Positions 44,001 to 53,000 of a stretch of 64,000 nucleotides of DNA are shown here, piece by piece. A program made the position numbers and the translations under genes. The stretch covers positions 36,217,489-36,281,488 of the forward strand of contig OY759224.1 in the NCBI GenBank assembly GCA_963662175.1, written 5' to 3'. Below the pieces are notes generated by a model. It was not told where the DNA came from. It was given only the letters and a program-made list of their open reading frames with translations, and made no database searches. Numbering within the stretch: the first letter of the stretch is position 1; every line of letters starts with the position of its first letter. The DNA comes from Aradus depressus (lineage: Eukaryota; Arthropoda; Insecta; Hemiptera; Aradidae).

Positions 44001-47000
44001 TAACTCCCTAGGTGAATAAAAATTTAGAGTAGGCAAAATTTAGGATCCCTCAGTAGATTCGGGTTCATGTTCACCAGAGCGACGAAAGTTCGCTTGGCTA
44101 GTAGACGATATAACCTCGAAGTTAAAGGCCGAGTTTCAAGTTCAAGAAAAAAACAGACTATTTACTAAACGGAGTTCTTTTAAAACACTTATTAAAGACT
44201 GTGTAAAATATTATAATGTAGAACAGAATAAAAGTTGCTGTCATAAAGAAAGTGAAAAGCAATTTAATATCAACTGGTAGATAGGTATTCGTGTTTCTTA
44301 TAAGATTGATTCTGTGAGAAGGATGGGGGCATTTGCGCATTCTAATCGAATAAACAACTGTTCATCACCACGGAATATTTCAAACAAAAACATTGAAAAA
44401 GATCTACTTTTTTAAGAATAAAGAAATAAAATATTGAAAATACAGAAATTCTACGAGCCTTAGACGTAAGTACAACTGGAAATAATAATACAAATCACAA
44501 TGCAGGGTTAGTACTATCAAGGACCGGCAGGCAATAGAAATAATTAGTTATATTTTTGTTGATTTTATACCTAAATATTTACTATCAGAAATACATTTTT
44601 TTTTTTTAATAAATGAAAAATGAGTTATTAAACAAATACAAAATATTAAATGCTAATAAAATGGTACCTAATAGTTTTCTAATAGGACAATGGAGTTCCG
44701 GCAATTTTAGTCTAGATAGCAGCACATTTTGAGTCTCCGCTGAACTGTAGACAATAAAGGTTCGTTCCAGTAAGCACTTCGGTGGCTCACACAGACATAT
44801 AAGAATTCTAAACGAGAGGAACATGGCAACGGGATTTACACACAAGTTAACCCCCTCACACTCATCTGAACCCTCCCCCATTAAAAAATTGAATTAGGTA
44901 TCACTACAAAATTGTGGCATAGAAACCACTTACGCTTTGTAAATCCAGTTGATGTATCCGAAGGAATAAAATGTTGACCCACCCGTCGGTCCTTTTAGTA
45001 AATCAGACCAGTTGAGTATTTCTATATCAAGTGTTCTATAGTATCAAATGCAGTATGGTGTATCATTAAGATAGCTCAATTATAGTTTTCAGACGCAATA
45101 CTACTCCCATCACCTATCGTCTAAGATCCAGAGGGGAGAGAGGAGGTGAAGATATGCGTCGGAAAAAACTATTGAAAGCGTTGATAAGTTATGTTTGACA
45201 GGTGAGAAACTAAAGAAGTTACTGTTATAATACACAAGGTGCATATAAGATACTTAAGACGCCTCAATGTATCAATACATCGGCACCTGATGCCATGAGC
45301 CCTCAGTAGGTGAAATAGTTTTTGACAAACGTTCAGTATAATTCAGTAAAAAAAGGGGCAACAAACCCAAGTGAAAATCCAAAATTCATAAATAAACATT
45401 CAATTATACTAAAATAATTTGTATACATACTCTTCCGATGGTCCCAGAACTCACACATTCTTCAAAATTTTTGACAAATTGACAAAGCTTTACTGAAAGA
45501 TTCACAAATAATAAAAATCACCAAAAACGGAAAAAAATAAATTAATAAATCACTTGAAATGTACTGAATTAGCCGAAGAAACTGACAGAGGACGGCTTCC
45601 GGTGAGAACTGAATGAGAACTGGGTTGTTGCTATCCATGACAGAGTGGCGGTGGGAGGAGGGGAGGGGGGGAGGGCTGTGGGATCTGAGTATTATCTCCT
45701 TCTACATGCAAACCTCCCTTTAGTAGGCACTATCGCATCCCAAATATTCGATCAAATTGTGGGGACCTTCGTACCACACAAACATGTCCCCTTAGCTCAC
45801 GTGTCTCCCAGTTAAGTGAAATATCACAGACAACAACAGGATTCAATAAGCGTTCAAGCCTCAAGAAAATAAGGAAATGTACCTTGGTTCTTAAGAGTTT
45901 CAGTTTGTGTTATTAAGATAGTTTCATAGTGTCATTGTTTTCATCAGAGAAAACTTTCATTTGAAAATGACTATCCACATCATTTCATTACAGAAAAATG
46001 AAAGAAAAGTGTGGTGTTCATCCCCTCATTGCTCTCGTAGGTGTTACTATAGACTTCTCAGCTATACCAAGTAGAGGGGAAATTATGGAATTCGCCAGAA
46101 ATTCGATGCTGAGTTTTCAACAGAATTTCATTTTTTCCGACCTCCTTCGAATAATGAAAAAGAAAGTCAGTGAATCTCCCTCCAAAGCCAATTGGATAAA
46201 ACTCAAAATTCGACTTACATAGTGGCTTCTGAATCCTCACACTAAACTTTGTGTCGATACATTCATGACATCGGCAGTTTATTCAGTTTTTGTGCTAAGC
46301 CTCCCCTTTAGTTCTCTCCTTGCCTCCCAAATCAATGGCAGTTATTAGGGTATTTAAATCGAATGTCCATTCATTACATTGGCAGTTATCGACATTTTCA
46401 AGTTGAGCCCCCTTTGATCCTCTCCTGGGATAAGAAAGTAACCTAATAACTGCCGATGAATGATTGTATCAAAACACAATTTAGTATGGACTTGAAAAAT
46501 AAAATAAAACTGGTTTATTTAATATGTTGTCTAATTTCACTAACTATAGTTATAGTTAGTGAAATTAGACAACATATTAAATAAACCAGTTTTATTTTAT
46601 TTTTCAAGTCCATTTGAATTATTTCACAATATCTCTGCAATTATGTCAGTTTTCATACAATTTAGTATGAGAAGCCACTGCGTCAAATATTAAGTCTCAA
46701 CCCAAACTGTCGAATAGCTTCACATTGGGATGCATATTCATAAGAGCGAAAACGAAATTGACTAATGCCCGGTCTTTAACTACGACATATTGCCTATTAC
46801 CAGAGCGCTCTTTAGTCGCTCTAGTGGACATGAGCCCGAATCTACTGAGGGCTCCTAAATTTTGGCTACCTAGATTTATTAACCTAGGAAGGGGTCTTTA
46901 ACGAGTACCTGACATCATACAGGCTCGGGACCATCGCCTAACGTCCCATCTGAAAAACGGCATTCTCAAAGTTTTTTCACCTCCCAGATAAAAAATGTAA

Positions 47001-50000
47001 GAGCCTCGTTTCGAACTTGCTATCTTAAGGACAGTAGACAAGCACGCCACCTTTGTAAATTAATAAAGCACGAACACTTACAGCAGGGACTAAATAAAAA
47101 TATCGAGTTAAATGAATTTTGTGTTGAGAAACGTTTTGAGTGTTGTGGTCTTAAAGTTAAATTATCATTTAAAAAAATATATACATTATTTGTGTGTTAC
47201 AGATTACCGAACAGTGACCTACACACATTTTTTCACTACCTGGAGCAGGTACTAGAGGTAATCAATCTGAAAAAAAGTTTTATGGTTGTCTAAGTTGACT
47301 TAAATATTGACCAACCTCCCCGCCGGGGAGTCTTTTGTGATTTCTACTATGTATATATATTGATTTCACTGCAAAAATATACTTTTCAAAGATTTTTTTT
47401 TTTTTCAGTAAAAAAAAAAATGTACTATCACATTTTCATTACAAAATTTAATCTGCATTTTAAGATACCAAGTAAGGATACATGTTCTACGTGTGACGCA
47501 CTTCAAAACAAATCATTTATCCAACTTCTCCCCAGGAAAATTATGTAGCTAAAAATAATAAAGTGTTGCATTCATCGAGTAAAAAAATCAAAACCTTTTG
47601 TTATTCTGCACAAGACATCACTCGACTCAAATCATTTTTGTGAAATAGATAGGTATTAGAAAAAGACAAACTGGTAGACCAAAAGAGTTCTATAGTATTA
47701 AACAGAATCTTTTATATGGAACTTGCAGATCCATTACATTGGAGAAAAAAAAGATTTATTACAACTTTTGCCATTTATACCTCCAATTTATCATGAGCAT
47801 TACAGAAGCTTGAAGCATCTGTCTGCTGTAGAAATGAATCCTGAGTTTGCAGATATTGTTTATGATTAAAAATATATAATTAAAAAACTTTTTTTTTTTT
47901 TGTTTCTCTAGATTCAAAATGCAATTGATTTTTCATTTGTAGACTATTCAAATAAATTTACTGTGTAAAACTGTTGTTCCCCTCTCCTTTGTTTATTATT
48001 AATTTTCTAAAAACTAATTGAACCACTGGACTTAATCAGAGTGTTTATACATTGTTCAGTTGACACTCTAAGTCCTATTTTTTATACAAAAAAAATTACC
48101 ACTTTCAGTTGTGTTGTCAACATAAACTTAAAAAAGATGTATTTTACTTACAAACATATAAGTCTCTCCATGTATTAAGTATTTAACTCTCCTGAGGATA
48201 TGGGAATTTGTTATAGAAAAAAATGATAAAAACAGCTCTACTAAAAACTTCGGAAATTAGACTAGAATGTCAACTGAACGACTAATTTACTAATCAACTG
48301 TTTTTTGCCACGTAAAGAGGAAAGTCACATCTGGAAAGAATAAAAATGAAAATCTTCTCAACATTTTTTTCTAATAATGTTCTATTTGTTAAAAAAAAGA
48401 TAAACAAAGAAATCCGGTGGACTAAGTACATATATTTTTCCAGGAAGCCATTCCACCATTCAAAACAGTATTTACAATTTTTCTCAGTTAGCTAACGTAT
48501 CACCCAATTCGTTCTTCCAAACATTCAAAATGCCTAGTCAAATCAAAGACAAAAGATTTTCAGATCCGATCGGAAGAGTTTTCTATTTAAAAATGTTATG
48601 TTATTTTGATGATTAATTAATGAAATTTAAAAAATCCAAATTATACAAAGTTGAAGTTATTAAAATTAAAGTATAAGCAAGTGTTATTATAAATATTTGA
48701 TCAAAAATAAATACATATTTATGTAGACTTTTTTTTAAATAGTACTCATAAATTCGCTGTCTAGTTATTTGTAACTAGGGTTAGGATTTTTATTTGGTAA
48801 AAGATACGAAATATGTATTTATTTTTTTAAGAATATTTACAAAATTTGGCAAAAAATTAAGTAATAAAATAATCATCAAAAACAATAATATTTCTTAAAT
48901 AATTAATTTTCTTTAAAATTGTTGCTAATCATCAGAACAAAAATCGTTGCCTGTTTCGCCAAAGAATCGACTTTTAGTGGCTAAATGAGCGTTCAACGTC
49001 TACAGATGATACAGGTGCATACTTGAACGGAGAAGTTTCTTATAGCACCGGCTGTAAATATAGTACACTCCGTCTCAAAAGTATCATCGGGAAATTCACG
49101 TTTATATTTGGTGGCCAAGTCCTTTGACTTAGACTTCACTTTTGGCATTATTTTTGTCCGATTTGAACAACTTTACTGCACGAAAGACATCTGATAAATG
49201 ACGACTGAAATGGAAGGAACAAAGCCAACTAGAATGAGATGTAGGAAAATGAATTATTCTGTTCTAGGTGAAGAAGGGATTATTTATTCAAGTGGTTATT
49301 CTAAAAAACATTCACATTAATGAATTCTAATGAAAGCTCATAGACTAAAAAATGCAAAAATAATGAAATATTGAGAAAAATATTGAATCCAGAGTGAAAT
49401 ATGTAAAACAAGGTTAATATTTGGAAATATATAATATAAAAATGAGTCAAATTGACTAGAAATTACTGAAAAAGACTTTAGTTAGTGCATAATCATCGAA
49501 ATCATGCATAGGAAAAAATATATAAAAACATGAAAATCCTAACCCTATTTATTACCCACTAAAAGCACCAAATAGCGAAAAGACACATCTTTCCCACCAT
49601 ATTTGTTTTAAATTGTTACAAAAATAATAGTATTATTTTAGTTATCATTTTTTTAATTCAAAATATATTTATTACCTACATTATATCTCCACTATTTTTC
49701 GAACCCCCCAACTTTTGTTGAATTATTCAGAAAAAGTTAGTCACGGGCAATGTAATATAATAATTTCAGTAGTTCTCTATACATCTGCGAAATTTATAAT
49801 TTCGTTACCTGGCGCTGCTTAGACAATGGCACAACTTTCTACCATTCGTACAATGGACAATAATTGAATTATTCATACTCTGTAGCATTATTGGAACAGT
49901 TGACACATTTGTTTTGTTCGACCATCTAGGGTAGGGGTGTTCAACCTTTCATGCCCGAGGGCCACATCAATAAATTTACAAAGATCCGCGGGCCACACGT

Positions 50001-53000
50001 CTGACAAAAAATTAGTGCAGTCAGAAAATTTATATAAAAAAGGAAGGTATGTTTTACATTTTACAAGACTACTACAGTTGAGTCTAAGCCGAATTCTGTT
50101 TATTTATTCCCCCTCCCCCATCGATAGTATCTCGATTCCAGGTCACTCGACTTAATATTATTGTTGTATTTGTCTTGCTGTAACTGTATGTGTAACTATG
50201 TTTTTACTAGTAAAAACATTTTATTCACTCCCCCACTCTCGGGCTTTGCCTTGTGGCTATTATCAATTTAATTTATATTTTCTATTTTTATATTGATTTA
50301 TATATTTTTTTCTTATTTTTTTAAAAATATATTTAGTTATATAGTTTAAGTTTTATGTTAGGTACCCTTAGTTTTAATTACATATAAGTTTTCTTTTGTT
50401 TTTTGTGTATTAAGTTCCTATTTGTAGACATTGATAATAAATGATTTAAATTTAAAAAAAGAAAGAGAAAAAAAGAAACATGTCGTGCCATGTCACATGA
50501 AACACGAAATGTTTTAAATACCAAGAATAACAGAAAAAACGTTTTTGTACGACAAAAAGCTGACAAGGCAGTTTTTCTTGAAATTGCCACAAATTGAAAT
50601 GTGGGGGCCACTAAAATTCCTTCAGCGGGCCACTCGCGGGGCGGGCCTCAGGTTGAAGATGCCTAATCTAGGGTATGACCAATATTCAGGTTAAGTGTGT
50701 GACCTCAGTAGATCGGTTCTATTATACTGTCTTAGATAAAAACATGAACACGGAACCAAAGTATTACTTACCCTCGTATCTAATTGTACATTGACTCGTA
50801 ACATTTTCTGCAGATATATTAATAAAAAAATAAAGAAAAATATATGTTTTTTAGAGTATTGTCTATTTCATATAATATATGGAAGTAGTAGTAGGACTTT
50901 CGGTATTGCTACCACATTCAGCCATGACTTCACACAGTTGTTAAGTCGTAGCCAAAGATGGTACCAATACCGAAAGTACCCCCATATATTATATATATTT
51001 TGTGAAAAAGACAATAATATTTTTAAAAACATACGTTTTTCTTTATTTTTATTTTTTTAATTGTACATACAATTTATAATTCTTTTTCGGTCAGTAGTTT
51101 GCAACAAGAACCCATATTATGTCACTAGGTTGTCTGTCCGTTGGTCTGTCACAGCACACAATATCAGAAATAATTTGTTCTTATTTTTCTCTACAGGAAT
51201 AAGTAAAATTATAAAATTGAAAAAAAAAAAAAAGTAATAAAAAAAGGTAATACAGAGTACATTTGGTAACGCTCAAGTTCGACGATAGGCTTCAGACTGT
51301 AACTAATAATAGTTACCTAAATAATCCGTTATGAAGGCTTTCAGGAAGTTTTCACGACATTGTTTTTATTGTTGTATAGTCCAGTCCGCAGGTATGGAAA
51401 AAGGGGCGTGCCTTACAAAAGGTGCGATACAAGATTTTTTTTTTTTTGATTTGTGTATGTTGGTACCAAGATGGAAAAAACTGAATTTGCTAACAAAACA
51501 GACCTCGGGACAACTTTTGGCAGCCAAAAAATTTTACAACTTTTTACGTTTTTTTCGCAATATCTCAGAAACGGTCGACTTTTTTACCATTTCATATTTT
51601 AAAGAGGATTAAAATCTCTACAATTTGCATTCCCACAACTTGTTTGTAGAATGAATAGTGAGCGCGCTACAGCTTCTCAAACATTGGACAATTTCAATCT
51701 ATCCATGTTCCCCCAACCCCCTCCTCAGCCTCCTTCCCCCTCTCTTGCCTCCACCCTCCTGACCATCACACTCACTGTTCTTTCCTGAATATTGCAGGCA
51801 GATAATTATTAAACTTCACAATACATTCTATCCTGATGATTTACCGACAAAGAAGCAATAAGACGCTCACCATAAGACGCTTCAACAAGTACTGGTCCGG
51901 TAAAACCATTGAGCAAACAAACACTAATGAAGATTATGAATGCCCATGGAGGTGTCACACGTCACGTGGGAGAGGGATTTCAGACAGTGTTTTGGCAAAA
52001 TGTATTCTGGCCAAGGTATTCATGCAGAATGTCTGTGATGAACTTGAAGATTTATGTGGTATACATTATGAAACATCAGAGCAACATGTGGATATGCGAA
52101 CTTCTCGTGTAGACCGAGACGCTGGTGACTCGAATAAATTGCGGGAGTGGCTTTTACACACCCCGCCTTTTCAGATACTGATGCCATTATGTCATTAAGT
52201 AGTGGTATTGTTTGGAGGAGTAGACGTCAACTGTCATTTGGCTCAAGAGGGTAACAACAGTTTTTCACATACGAACTTGCGCCCCACCCTATGTCTCTTT
52301 TCTCCGAAGAAGGCATGAGGAAAGGCACTAAATAATCATTGTACACGGCATTCACCCCCCTAGACTACAATAAAATGGCAGGGAAAAAACATTTTGCTGT
52401 TTTAGATGGAGGATACCTCCTTCATAAAGTCATTTGGCCTTGTAATGCTTCCTTAGCCAAGAGTTATTCTTCATATCTGATCAGACATTACGGACCCCAG
52501 GCTGTGGTTGTATTTGATGGATATCTTGCACATACTGGTACAAAGAGATCTGAGCGATTGCGGCGCATGAAGATGCATCGTTCCCCTAAAGTAATCTTCG
52601 AGAAAAGCATGATCAATCAAGTTGCTCAAGAAAAGTTTTTGGCAAATGACCGGAACAAGAGTCGTCTGATCGAACTGCTTAAAACAGATTTTGAAGAGTG
52701 ACATTGAAGTCAAGCAGGCTCAAGAGGATGCTGACTTACTAACTGTCAACACTGCCATTTCAAAGGCCAAGGAACATGAAAATGTGGTCATAGTTGGGGA
52801 GGATATCGATCTGCTAGTGCTGCTGACAGGGTTAGGACAGTCATACAGCAACTTGTTCTTTCTCAAGCCTGGGAGAGGGAGTGCAGGAGATGTATTCTAC
52901 TCGACTATCATCATATAGGTTCGACCCAGCCAGTATCCTGCTCGTCCACGCATTGAGTGGATGTGGTTGGGGGGTAACTACATCAACCCAAAGGAGTGGG

